From Mercurialis annua (Eukaryota > Streptophyta > Magnoliopsida > Malpighiales > Euphorbiaceae): 64,000 nt of DNA. The position numbers and the translations under genes are program-made. Every line of letters begins with the position of its first letter. The first letter of the stretch is position 1. The notes under the pieces were generated by a model that saw only the letters and a list, made by a program, of their open reading frames with translations, made no database searches and was not told the origin of the DNA. This document shows, piece after piece, positions 26,109-37,900 of this stretch. The stretch lies in NCBI RefSeq assembly GCF_937616625.2, contig NC_065571.1, positions 21,265,701 through 21,329,700 on the forward strand. The letters are read 5' to 3'.

Positions 26109-26230
26109 CTTTAAATAGGAAAAACAGCGAACTGAACAGTGCAAGTTCGCGCCCGCTAAGTATAGTTCGCACCTGCGAACTTCAACAGCATTAGTTAGCT
26201 ACCGCTAACTATAGTTCGCGCCCGCAAACT
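26109..26230 (-). promoter_or_regulatory. Dyad cluster and TATA-like box in E1 5' LTR
   Basis: Four 18-bp dyads lie at 26,144-26,161, 26,164-26,181, 26,193-26,210 and 26,213-26,230. They form two pairs at an exact 20-bp pitch, pairs offset by 29 bp. Members include AGTTCGCGCCCGCTAAGT, AGTTCGCACCTGCGAACT and AGTTCGCGCCCGCAAACT. In element sense they precede a TATA-like TATTTAAAG (26,117-26,109) by 27 bp. The same dyad and pitch occur in the unrelated Sirevirus. Confidence 0.7.
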
Positions 26231-26523
26231 CAACAAAAACACGATCCGACCGACCAGATTTTAGTAAATCCTCTCATGAACAACATATTCAAACGGCGGC
26301 CCGATCCGACGGTGAAATTGGGAGATATGGACATTTTACTAAAGCATATCATATAGGAAAAACACAAAAACACTTATTCGATAGGCTCAAAACCTAATCA
26401 AAACAACACATCGAAGGTTAGGCAAACCAAACCATGGTTTCAGAGAACCAAACCACCAAGGACCAAACCAAAACACATCAAAAAATTATCGGAACAAGCC
26501 GAAAAAAACACGGGGTATTACCA

Positions 26524-28008
26524 AATGTGTTGTTATATTAAAGATAAATATTTTTGTAAACGGAGAGATTTCCACTACAAGATTTTTACTTTTAAAAAAA
26601 GATGAAAATTTTTCAAGTTTGATTTAAAGCGAATTATAAGTTTCATCGTTTGAACGAGTTTATAAATTTGCAAATTTATTTAAAAGCGAGATTTAAATGC
26701 GAATTTTTCAGAAATTATATGTGGTTTAAAACATGATGTGTATAGAAAGCGGGAAGTTTTTCAAAGGTTTGTTATTTTAGTTTTTAAAAATAAAATGAAG
26801 TTTATGATGTTGTGTTCTTTAAAAAGAAGTGGATATTTTTTTACTATATGATATTTGGTAAATGGAAATTGTTTTACTATAAGATTGGTTTTGAGCATAA
26901 CCAATAATCCAACATTTCGTGATATGGATCTGAGAGAGATTTCGTTATACATGAGATTGTAGTTGAGTTGAGAGATAATTTTGAAGAATTAATTTTGATT
27001 TATATATTTGGGTTATTGATCGGAAGATCGTTATTAATGGGTTCATACAATAAGGTTGATTGTTCGATACTTTTGATTGAGGTTTTTATAGGTTGAACGT
27101 TATTGATTGATTGGTTCTTAAACCGAGTGTTTAAAATTAAACTGATTCAATTATAGTTTTTGTATTAATATAACCTTTGGTAAATATTTGTAGCGAGAAT
27201 TTTGATAAGAGTTACTTGGTATTGAGATCATCAGTGAATGAGTGGTAAGGATTGGTGAATTTATTCGGTTTGTGAATTTCATTATTTTAAAATTTGAGGC
27301 GATTGACTTGTGTATAGTAAAAACTACAATTTGAGCTGCGGGCTGTTCCTTGCACTTTGTTAGTGTTGCTTTGGGAGTCGGTAAGACTCGAGTTTTTTTT
27401 CGTTTCACCCTATTAGAAGGTGTTTTATAGTCTTTGGCTATAGTATTTTTTAGTATTAAATTGTTGTTTTATTGAATGTATGTTTGCGCGTTTATGTGTT
27501 CGATCTTTCGAGGCATAGATTAAGTTGAAATTCGATGTTGAAAAGAGTATCTTCGTTCTAATGGAGATACAAAACCTTTTTATTTGGCATGACAGTTTTC
27601 GGTATTTAGAATGTAAAATTTTAATTTTTAGTTAGAGGCTTGTGTGTTCATCTGTATCCATTTAGTATTGGTGTTGATGTTTTGTGTTACGCAGGAGTTT
27701 AGCTATAAAGCTGGTTTAATCATATGAGATTGATAAGAGTAATTGAGCATTTATATTTGAGTTATCTTTTCAGGAAAGATAGTGCATAAGTTGTTGAGTA
27801 AAAAAAAATTATGGTTAAACTTGTGGATTAATCACTCGGTCGAGAAGTGTACTTTGGAGACAGATTCCATTTTGCAGAATCGCTATTCTTTTCTTTTGGG
27901 TTTGTAGCGTACGTGTTTTTATTATTTTTGTGAGCACACTATCTTTGATGTTTTATTTGAGTTGTTTAATGTTAAATTTGCGGACGAATTTTTGTAAGGT
28001 GTGGAGAA
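26524..28008 (+). mobile_element. R1 internal region, 3' part of the middle forward copy, with polypurine tract
   Basis: Continues the internal region left at 9,665; collinear with inverted E1 13,104-14,600. It ends in the purine-rich AAGGTGTGGAGAA (27,996-28,008) directly before the LTR start, the expected plus-strand primer. Unlike the two neighbouring forward copies it has no tandem array. No coding sequence is recognised. Confidence 0.75.
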
Positions 28009-28535
28009 TGTAATATCCCATGTTTTCCGACTTGTTTTGGTGGTTTGGTTATCTGTTTAAAGTTTGGTTTGTGATGAACTTTGGTTATGTTTCGCTTGGA
28101 CATGTTCTCGTTGTGATTCTGACTTGTTTTCAGATTGATATATGTTCGATTAGCATATGTGGTACCTTGGTTGTGTCATGTTGAGTGACTTATGTGTACC
28201 CTTTGAGTCTCTGAGTATTTGATGTTGAATTTTTTTTTTTTCGGGTTATTATCGAAACAATATTTACATGTTTTCCAAATCTGCCATGCTGTAGTAAAAC
28301 GTCCATATCTCCTAATGCAACCGTCGGATCAGGCTGCATTTTTGATATGTTTTACCTAAGAGGTTTATGATATGTTTAACCTAAGAGGGTTGTCTTTTAT
28401 TCGACTGTTCGGATCGTCGATTTGACTCTTTTTCGGGTCAAACAGACCTGTGAACCGGACCTGCTTGTTAGAACAAGCCGTAGGTCTGGTCCACTTCATT
28501 TTTTGTTGTGGCAGTGGGTCAACCGGACCTATAAC

Positions 28536-29071
28536 TAGAGGTGGCCATGGGCCGGGTCATCCCGTAAACCGACCCGGAACCAGCCGGTCAAATTCGGCCC
28601 GGAACCGGTTAAACCCGGAACCGGACTAAAATCGGCCTGAAATCGTACAAAAGGCGGTTCTGGGCCGTTTCCAGATTTGTTGAACCGTAAACCGGCGGTT
28701 CCGGGTCGGAATCGGCGGTTTAAGGGACGAACCAGTTGATAAAAAATATGTATTATATTTAAAATATATATCACATTTTTATCATATAATATATTTACTT
28801 TTGCAATAAATTTTGGTTAATATTTTAATTTTAAAAAAAAATCTTTATTTTCTTGTAATACTATTTCCGTGAGTTATTTTATTGTTAAAGTACATTTTTT
28901 AGTAATTAAATTTTAATTTAATTTTTAATTTTTTTAATACCGGAACCGTCCGATTCCGAACCGTCATAGAACCGTCTCTTTGGCGGTTCCGGGCCGGTTC
29001 CACTTTTTCTTGAACCGTGACCCGGCAGTTCCAAAGTGGAACCGCCGGGTTATGAACCGTGGCCACCTCTA
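28536..29071. mobile_element. hAT-type MITE (536 bp)
   Basis: Inverted ends TAGAGGTGGCCA / TGGCCACCTCTA and a perfect 8-bp target duplication CCTATAAC (28,528-28,535 and 29,072-29,079), as in the hAT superfamily. Subterminal regions are filled with GAACCGG/CCGGTTC-like repeats in both orientations around an AT-rich core. No transposase frame. It sits inside the promoter-proximal module of LTR B. Confidence 0.92.
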
Positions 29072-30838
29072 CCTATAACCGGACCTGGTGGGTAGAATCG
29101 GCCGTAGGTCCGGTTATCTTTGTTTTTACCTATTTAAAACCCAGTTTTTGCGGCCTAATCAGCCCCTATTTGATTTTTAGAACGTTAAACTCATTCTAAG
29201 CTATTCCTAAGAGATTTTCCTTTAATTAGTGGTGTCAAAAATATTTGGTAAGTGATTTAATTCTCATAGTTTCATCTCAATTCTTTGTTTTACATGTGAT
29301 TCGATTCCAAGATCAATCTCCCTTTGTTTCTCAATTTATAGGTTGAGATTGATTAAGTAATTCTGGGTTTTGATTCTTTTGGCTTTCAAAAGGTATGTTA
29401 TCCCTATTCCTTTTATTTTTATGTAGAGAATCCTAGGTTATGGTGGATTGATTATCTGTGTGTTGTGTCTCATATATTTTGATCTTTGTTGTTAATAATC
29501 TGTAATATTATTAAGGGTTAAGCTTAACATGATTGTTGATGATTAAACAAGTAAATTATAGGGTTTCAATGAATTGTATGCTATACCTTGAATTTGTTAT
29601 TGATTTAGAAAGGTTTAGGGAAGCTGAAAATGTATGATATATGGTTGTTTTGGTGCTTGAGATTCATACCTTGGTTATTCGATTGTTTGGAGAATTAATT
29701 GATGGAGTTAGGGCTGTAAATGCTTAGACACGCATGGTTGAATTGATTGTTGTGTTGGGTTATGTTTTCGCTGCCTATGGTTGCGTCTAAAGGTGTTTTG
29801 TTGTCCGTGGCATGTTGACATTGTTTATGTTGATTGACAAAGGTCTTGCTTGATTGTAGCGAAGTCATGTTATGTCTTACCATGTTAAATTGATGGTTTT
29901 GATTAAGTATTTCAGATCTGAATTGAGTATGTTAAATATGTTTTAAACCATATTTGACTTCATTGTGGTGACTTGTTTAAGTCATAAATACTTCAAGTGA
30001 ACTTTGCCAAGTGTTGGCAAACTGTTTAACACGTGTTGTTAGTGTTAAACTTCGATTTTGTTTAGCTTAAGTTGAGTTCTCAATTTTCAAATAACCTTGT
30101 TTTGATATAAGAAATTGGTTTCAAACTTGATTTATACTCAGGCTTATGGTTGGGTGGCTTAGACTTGGGTTGCCCGACATGTTGTGTTGAGCATATAGTT
30201 GATATATGGCTTACACACTACTCTGGGATTTTTTTGATTTCGAAAGGTGTTATTTGAAATTAATACTACTTTGGACTGTTTTTAAAACAAGAACTCATCT
30301 AAGCTTAACTAATTATTGTATTGGTTGGATATGTATGTACTTTGCCTTTGGGATTACTTTTGTTTCGGATGTTTTTCTTTGATTGTGTTTGAGATGCTAG
30401 TCCTATGTGGTGTCTAGTATTCTTAGAGTTAGAGGTTGAATGAATTTTAATTTATATATTGTTTTAGACCTGTCGACTGCTCGTGCTTCGGAGTCTACGC
30501 TGGGTTAGCTGTTTGCCAAGACTTTCACGTGGATTAGCTAGCAGTGAGTTTGTAGTGTTACTTACCGCTTTATTAAGTACCACAATTATTTTAGTATATA
30601 AACCGTTTTCGAACTGTTTTAAACGATTGTGGACCTGGATTGGAACGAGCTACTCGATAGGCTTGTATCGAGACTGTGTGCACCAGTAAGTATCCTGGGA
30701 TTGGCAGACTAATGTCTTGCTTATGCTGGTATATGAAGAGGATTTGTTTCCGTCCACTCTGGGTTCTGTATGATAGGTCATACTTATGATGGGATCATTT
30801 CAATACTATTATTTCCATAATCTTATGTATATTAGTAT

Positions 30839-31718
30839 GGCTTAATTACTTAAAAAACCCTCACCTTTAACTTTGTTTTCGTTTATACCCTGACCTAGGA
30901 AAATTGTCACATATACTCATGACCTTATCTTTATGTTTCACCTCTACCCCAAATTTCAAAAAAAAGATAATTTATTAAAAACAACTAAATATAAGGGTTA
31001 TTTTACACCTTTTTCTATTAAAAAAAATACAAACAAATACTTCATCTTTAAAAACGTTCAAATAAGTCCTAAAATTAATTAATTTTTTTAATTTAAATAA
31101 AATAAAATAAATAAAATATTTTTTTTAATTACAACCTACAATTATACTTTAATTTTAAAAACCGCTAATATTATTTAAAAAAAATCGATTTTCGAAACCG
31201 ACGCCGGACAAGGAGGAACATCGTGTTCCTCCTTTCCATGGAGGAACACGACTGTTGCTCCTTGGAAGGAGGAACAGTCGTGTTCCTCCTTTCCATGGAA
31301 GGAGGACGACGGTTCCTCCTTCCACGGAAGAAAGACGGTGGCGGTGGGTGAAATTTTTTTTTAAAAAAAAATTAATTTAATTTTGTTTAAGTTTTTTTAC
31401 GGTTTTTAATTTTGATAGCGGATTTTAAAATTGGAATATGGTTGTAGGTCGGGAATAATTAAATAATTATGATTAACTGATTTTATTAAAGAAGAAGGTG
31501 TTTTTGTATAATTAATAATATTGATGTGTAATTAGAATATATACTAAAAATGAACGACTATTTTAAATATTTTTTCAAATCAAAAGAGGTAAATCTAATA
31601 CCTCGAGGGTAGAGGTGAAACATAAAGACAAGGTCATGAGTATATGTGACAATTTTTCTAGGTCAGGGTATAAACGAAAAAGAAGTTAAAGGTGACGGTT
31701 TTTTTAAGTAATTAAGCC
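30839..31718. mobile_element. MULE-type non-autonomous element (880 bp)
   Basis: Long inverted arms of about 120 bp: start GGCTTAATTACTTAAAAAAC, end TTTTTTTAAGTAATTAAGCC. A perfect 9-bp target duplication TATTAGTAT flanks it (30,830-30,838 and 31,719-31,727). The GGCTTAA terminus is shared with the MITE at 12,438. The middle carries a GC-rich hairpin block. No transposase frame. Confidence 0.92.
31211..31318. repeat. GGAGGAACA hairpin block inside the MULE-type element
   Basis: Arms 31,241-31,263 and 31,266-31,288 are 23 bp each, complementary with one mismatch, around a 2-bp loop. TCGTGTTCCTCCTTTCCATG occurs at 31,221 and again at about 31,278. The composition is quite unlike the AT-rich remainder, so this may be captured or slippage-expanded sequence. 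Confidence 0.8.
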
Positions 31719-32207
31719 TATTAGTATAAAAGGATTTGTTTTAAGGGTTTTAAACTTAATAAATGTAAATAGCATTATGACCTCATCTCAGTATATCTGA
31801 CCCCGTTGTTTTCCTAATTTTTCCAGGCTTATGATTTGAGAGTGTTGGTCGATCTCCGATTTCTTGCTTTCCTTCAGAGGTTTATTTATTTTAATAAAAC
31901 TAGTCAATTAATTTTACTCTTAGACCGCAGTAGAATTGGTTAGTCGTTTATGTTTATTTCATACATTGGTTTATCAGAGTGGTCCGACTATCTCTATATT
32001 TATGTTGTCATGTATACATTGGATTTGATTTATATAAGGCATGTTGTTGAGTCTCGGGTTTTAGCCGAGCGTTTCGGATAATTAAGTTGTGATTATGTTG
32101 TTATATAAACTGCTAGACATAGGTTGGAGTCTCGGTTGACACCGAGCAGTGGTTTTCTTGCAGGTTTATTCTGATTGTATGTTATCCGCGAGGCTTGCTA
32201 CGGGTTT

Positions 32208-32219
32208 TGGTATCAGAGC
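32208..32219 (+). other. Primer binding site after LTR B
   Basis: TGGTATCAGAGC is an exact match to the tRNA-iMet site. Here it is fused directly to the shortened LTR. Confidence 0.8.
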
Positions 32220-34966
32220 TTTGGTTTCAAACCAAGGTCAATTTTTGCATGTTATGTGTTTACTTCTTTAAGGCATGTTAATTTGTTGTTATGTCATAGG
32301 ATCTATTCCGGAATTAGGATTCAAGTCTTGTCTTTTGAAACGTTGTTTACCTTGGGTGATTACATGTTGACTTTTATGCTTTGGATGATTTTGATTGTAA
32401 TTGGATTGCTTTCACCTTGTTGGTAAGTACATTTGGCTTTTGCCGTGTTCGTTGGTTGCTAAGTATGCTGGCATGTATGCGGATCCATTAGGCGTTGGCC
32501 TTGTTTTGCTTTATTAGGAATTTTGTCATAAATATTTAATCATGTTTTGTGCCTTTATGTTGTTTGACCGCACGTTGGTTATATAGTTTTATCAAGGAAA
32601 TTGTTTTGATTTTGTTTGTATTTTGACACGAGAGCCGGATGAGAGGTGTGGTCATAGTACTTAAAAAATGTGATTTTTGGTTATTTTGCAAGTAAAACGA
32701 ATTTCTCATATTTCAGAATCTTACGTTGGACTTGGTATTGACTAACGATTATTTTCAAAATAATAGTATTCATGATAGATGTCACGTCTTGAGGATTTAA
32801 TATTTATATTGTTATATTTTTTACCATGTTGTGGTATGTCGACCTTTGAGGTGTCGTTGGTCATATATTTTGGGTATGTTATGTTTGGTTGGAGTACGTG
32901 TTTACGGTATAGTTGTTTACGGTTAACAATCTTCTCACTTGAATATTTCAGTTGATGTTTTATGTTTGGGTTATTCTGAGCTCTTATTTGGAAAGATTGA
33001 GATTTTACTTAACTGCATTTTTTTTGGATTAATAAATGTTATGAAAACATTTTATAAATGGTTATTATGGGTGTGACTTAGTCACTCAATTTGGGAGTTG
33101 ACATTCAAAATTGTAATAAATTGGCTAACTCGATGGTTTTGTGGATTAAGTAACTTTGGAAATATTAATCAACTGATTTATAAAATGAGGTTTCCTGAAA
33201 GTGATTTATTTTTAACCGTGGGGTCAACTAGAACTTGAATTTTTTGTGATTGACTTTATATTTCATAATACGTTTTGATACGTAGTTTGATCGATGGAAT
33301 GCTACTTGTTGTTCTTGGTTTCGACGAGTCAGAGTGTGTTGTAGAATACTTTCTTTTTTCCTTTTACATATCTTATGGTTAATTGCAATTAACGGCATGC
33401 TTGGGTGGTTTGTAGAATCGTAATTTTTTTATAGTATTTTGCGTTGTATACCTCGCATATTTGGTTAGTTTATGTTGGTTGAATTTGTTTTGTTTCGTCG
33501 TGCGGAGTAGCACGTGAGGTAATTTCTTTCATGCGTTACATTGGCTTAACCTCGATGATTGGTGTTGATTTGTGAGTCAAATCTTTGCTTAGCCCCAGCG
33601 TTTTAGTTTATTGTTTTTTTTTTGGATAATGTTTGGTTTGATGTATCGTTTTGTGGTTTGAGGTCATTTTGGAAATGGTGTCGAGGAAGGTGATTATTTG
33701 GAACAGTTAGAATGATAAATGTAATTTTGACCCAAATAGATTGAATGATGTATTAATACCTTGGATGTTGGAATTTTGAATGACCTAAAAAAGGATGTTG
33801 GAATTTTGACCCAAATAGATTGAATGATGTATTAATACCTTGGCGCTTTATTAAGTTGGATGATGCAATTATGGAATTTAAGATAAGTTTTGTAGTGACG
33901 AATGTGATGTATTGTTTTCTTTATGTATAAGTTTTAGTTTGGTTGAAGTTTGATTGAATATTACTTTTATATAAGAGAATTTAGTGGAGTTATCGATTTA
34001 ATATAGTATGATAGTATTGTATGATTTAGTGGATTGCAAGTATGAAGTTTGAGAAATATTTTGAGACTATCGGGTGCACATCTCACAGAGTGAAATGTCT
34101 AGCAAATGTTTAATCGAGAAACTGATTTTAAATGTTTATTTGTTAAAGTATTTGAAATTTTTTATCACGTAATTGTGCCCAGACATATCATGAACATGCA
34201 TTTTGAATGTCACGAATAGGAAATCGTATCGACCATTGAGTATGTTCGGTAAATAAAAGAAAAATAAATAATTGATACATGCATACTAGTACATGCATCA
34301 CGTGCATGGATACGATTAGAGTGGATGCAACTCTTAGGGGATGAGACGTGTCATCACCCTGGCGCACAATTATGTAAAATAGATTTTTATCGATAATTTT
34401 TTTTGAGAAAGATGTTTTGAAACGAACTCGCGAGTCACATTATGAGGATATTAAACACTCCAAGTCACTAAACTTACTTGTTATTACAGAAAGGGTACTA
34501 AACTAAATTTTGTTACAAAAATGTCACTAAACTATACCCTTTGTTACAACGACATGTCACTCATATAAAACGCACCGTTTTGACACTAAAACGCACCGTT
34601 TTTGCTTATGTGGCAAGCGAGAATTACAAATAGGAATATAATTTAATGACCTTTTTGTAATTCACGATAAGTTTAGTGACCTTTTTGTAACAAAATTTGA
34701 CCGAATCCGCTGTAGTGACCTCCCGTTGTAATTAAAGGTATAACGCAGTGACCTTTTTGTAACAAAATGAAGTTTAGTGCTCTTTCTGTAATAACAGATA
34801 AGTTCAGTGATCTGGTGTGTTTAATTCCCACATTATGATAAATTTAATTATAAAGTTGTTAGATTTCAAATTGTTTTTAATGTTTTCACCGATAGTTAGC
34901 TAGACAAATACTCTGTGATGTTAGTGGTGAATTGAGGACGATTGCGTTGTAAAAAATCGGGTTGTA
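32220..34966 (+). mobile_element. R1 internal region of the downstream forward copy
   Basis: Collinear with 6,983-9,560. Two local differences: the leader minisatellite is nearly deleted near 32,343, and a 42-bp stretch at 33,723-33,764 is duplicated at 33,802-33,843. A MITE is inserted at 34,446. At about 34,967 the sequence passes into the large tandem array, at a different internal position from that in the upstream copy. No coding sequence is recognised. Confidence 0.75.
34446..34829. mobile_element. MULE-type MITE (384 bp)
   Basis: Long inverted arms of about 110 bp: starts GGATATTAAACACTCC, ends GGTGTGTTTAATTCCC. A perfect 9-bp target duplication ACATTATGA flanks it (34,437-34,445 and 34,830-34,838). 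The interior repeats TTTAGTGACCTTTTTGTAAC and AAAACGCACCGTTTT. No transposase frame. Confidence 0.92.
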
Positions 34967-37900
34967 TGGATTTGTTTTGTAACGTTTTAAACGTTTAGCT
35001 TAAATCGCTAAAAGGTGAAACGTTAGGATTTGTTTCATAACGTTTTAAACGTTTGGATTTGTTTCGTAACGTTTTAAACGTTTGGCTTAAATCGCTAAAA
35101 AGGGGAAACGTTAGAATTTGTTTTATAACATTTTAAACGTTTGGCTTAAATCGCTAAAAAGGTGGAACGTTAGGATTTATTTCGTAATGTTTTAAAAGTT
35201 TGGCTTAAATCGTTAAAAAGGTGAAAAGTTTGGATTTGTTTTGTAACGTTTGTAAACGTTTGGCTTAAATCGCTAAAAAGGTTAAACGTTTTAAACGTTT
35301 GGATTGGTTCTGTAACATTTTAAACGTTTGGCTTAAATCGATAAAAAGGTTAAACATTTGGATTTGTTTCGAAAGGTTTGTAAACGTTTGGCTTTGTTTC
35401 GTAAGATTTGTAAATGTTTGACTTAAACCGCGACAAAGGTGAAACGTTTGGATTTAATTCGTTACATTTTAAATATTTGATTGGTTTCGTAACGTTTTAA
35501 TCGTTTAGTTTAAAATCGCTAAAAACGTTAAATGTTTCAATTTGCTTAGTAACGTTTTAAACATTTGTGTTGGTTTCATAACGTTTTAAACTTTTGGTTT
35601 AAATCGCTAAAAAGGTGAAACATATGGATTTGTTTCGCAACGTTTTAAACTTCTGGATTGGTTTTGGAACGTTTTAAAAGTTTAGCTTAAATTGATAAAA
35701 AGGCGAACCTTTTGGATTTAATTCGTAATGTTTGTAAACCTCAGGTTTATTCGCTAAAAAGGTTAAATATTTGGATTTGTTTCGTAAGATTTTAAACGTT
35801 TTGATTGGTTTCGTAACATTTAAAATGTTTGGCTTAAATCGATAATAAGGTGATACATTTGGATTTTGTTCGCAATGTTTGTAAAGGTTTGGCTTAAATC
35901 GCTAAAAAGTTGAAACGTTTGGATTTGTTTCGTAACGTTTGTATACGTTTGGCTTCAATCGCTAAAAAGGTGAAACGTTAGGATTTTTTCGTAACATTTT
36001 AAATGTTTGGATTTGTTTCGTAACATTTTTAATGTTTGGCTTAAATCGCTAAAAAGGTGAAATGTGAGGATTAGTTTCATAACGTTTTAAACGTACGGCT
36101 TAAATCGCTAAAAAGGTTAAACGTTTGGATTTGTTTCGTAACGTTTGTAAACGTTTCACTTATATTGCTAAAAAGGTGAAACGTTTGGATTTAATTCGCA
36201 AAGTTTTAAACGTTTGATTGGTTTCGCAAAGTTTAAATGTTTGGCTTAAATCGCTAAAAAGGTGAAATGTTTCGATTTGTTTCGAAACATTTTAAACATT
36301 TGGATTTGTTTCGTAATGTTTTATAGGTTTGGCTTAAATCGTTATTCAGGTGAACATTTTGGATTTCTTTCGTAACTTTTGTAAATGTTTGGCTAAAATC
36401 GCTAAAAAGGTGAAACATTTGGATTTTTTTCGTAACGTTTCTAACTTTTGGATAGGTTTCGTAACGTTTTAAACGTTTGGCTTAAATTGATAAAAAGGAG
36501 AAACTTTTGGATTTGTTTCATAACGTTTGGTTTAGATAGCTAAAAAGGTGAAACGTTTGGATTTGCATCTTAACGTTTTAAACGTTTTGATTGTTTTCGT
36601 AAACGTTTTAATTGTTTGGCTTAAATCGCTAAAAAGCTTAAACGTTTGGATTTGTTTCGTAATGTTGGTAAACGTTTGGCTTAAATCGCTAAAAGGTGAA
36701 ACGTTTGGATTTGTTTTGTAACGTTTCTAAACGTTTGGCTTTAGTCGCTTAAAAGGTGAAACGTTAGGATTTGTTTCGTAACGTTTTAAAAGTTTGGATT
36801 ATTTTGGTAGCATTTTGAACGTTTGGCTTATATCGCTAAAAAGGTGAAATGTTAGGATTTTTTTCGTAACATTTAAAACATTTGGCTTAAATCGCTAAAA
36901 TGGTGAATGGTTAGGATTTGTTTCGTTTTAAACACTTGGATTTGTTTCGTAACATTTTAAAAGTTTGGTTTTAATCGCAAAAAAGGTGAAACATTAAGAT
37001 TTGTTTCGTAACGTTTTAAACGTTTGACTTTAAATCTGTAAAAAGGTGAAACATTATAATTTGTTTGTTTTTAAACTTTTGAATTAGTTTCGTAACATTT
37101 TAAACGTTTGGTTTAAATCGCTAAAAAGGGGAAACGTTTGGAGTTGTTTTCTAACGTTTCAAACGTTTGGCTTAAATCGCTAATAAGGTGAAACGTTAGG
37201 ATTTGTTTCGTTACGTTTTAAACGTTTGGATTTGTGTCGTAACGTTTTAAATGTTTGGCTTAAATCGCTATAAAGGTGAAACAATAGGATTTGTTTTGTA
37301 ACATTTTAACCGTTTTGCTTAAATTGCTAAAAAGGTAAAACATTTGGATTTGTTTTGTAACATTTTAAATGTTTGGCATAAATTGCTAAAAAGGTGAAAC
37401 GTTAGGATTTGTTTCATAACGTTTTAAATGTTTGTACTTGTGTTGTAACGTTTCGTTTTGCTTAAATTACTAAAAAGGTAAAACGTTAGGATTTTTTTTC
37501 GTAACGTTTTAACGTTCGGCTTAAATCGCTAAAAAGGCGAAATGTTAGGATTTGTTTTGTAACGTTTTTAGTGTTAGGCTTAAATCGCTAAAAAGGTGAG
37601 ATGTTAGGATTGGTTTCATAGCGTTTTAAACGTTTGGATTGCTTTCGTAACGTTTTAAATATTGGGCTTAAATCGCTAAAAAGGTCAAACGTTTGGATTT
37701 GTTTCGAAACGTCTTAAATGTTTGGCTTAAATCGCTAAAAAGATGAAACGTTCGGATTTGTTTAATAACATTTTAAACGTTTGGCTTAAATCGCTAAAAA
37801 GGTGGAATGTTGGGATTTCTTTCGTAACGTTTTAAAAGTTTGGCTTAAATCGTCAAAAAGGTGAAATGTTTGGATTTGTTTCGTAACATTTGTAAACGTT

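Larger units (their letters stand above)
9666..26523 (-). mobile_element. E1: R1 family element on the minus strand, nested in a forward R1 copy
   Basis: Read on the minus strand: 5' LTR (26,523 down to 17,502, split by a nested element), primer site at 17,497-17,486, non-coding internal region (17,485 to 11,988), purine tract, then a truncated 3' LTR (11,974 to 9,666). The flanking forward R1 internal sequences at 9,665 and 26,524 are the two sides of one copy, so E1 inserted into a relative. The left end lacks the R/U5 end of the 3' LTR, so no target duplication can be checked. The element carries no gag or pol frame and must have depended on proteins from elsewhere. Confidence 0.75.
17502..26523 (-). 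mobile_element. E1 5' LTR, interrupted at 18,106/24,329
   Basis: The two LTR parts are 17,502-18,106 and 24,334-26,523 (plus the duplicated ATACC). Together they form an R1 LTR of about 2.8 kb. Both outer ends are eroded: the 3' end begins TATCACGACC instead of TGTCACGACC and the other end reads GGTATTACCA instead of GTATTACA. The interruption is the nested element at 18,107-24,328. A TATA-like box and a dyad cluster lie at 26,109-26,230. Confidence 0.75.
28009..32207 (+). mobile_element. R1 LTR B with two MITE insertions and a terminal deletion
   Basis: Begins TGTAATATCCCATG. After removing the MITEs at 28,536 and 30,839 it is about 2.77 kb and aligns with LTR A. The last roughly 59 bp of the LTR plus the spacer to the primer site are missing: the sequence jumps from GCTACGGGTTTTGG into TATCAGAGC. 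TTGGTA occurs at both sides of the lost segment in LTR A-type sequence, so a short-repeat-mediated deletion is likely. The duplicated CCGGACC-type module lies at about 28,435-29,120, now split by the hAT MITE. A TATA-like TATTTAAAA lies at 29,131. Confidence 0.8.

Noticed and set aside
28536..29071. Host gene exon from the CCGG-rich frame at 28,535-28,774
   Set aside because: The frame lies inside a MITE defined by inverted ends and an 8-bp target duplication.
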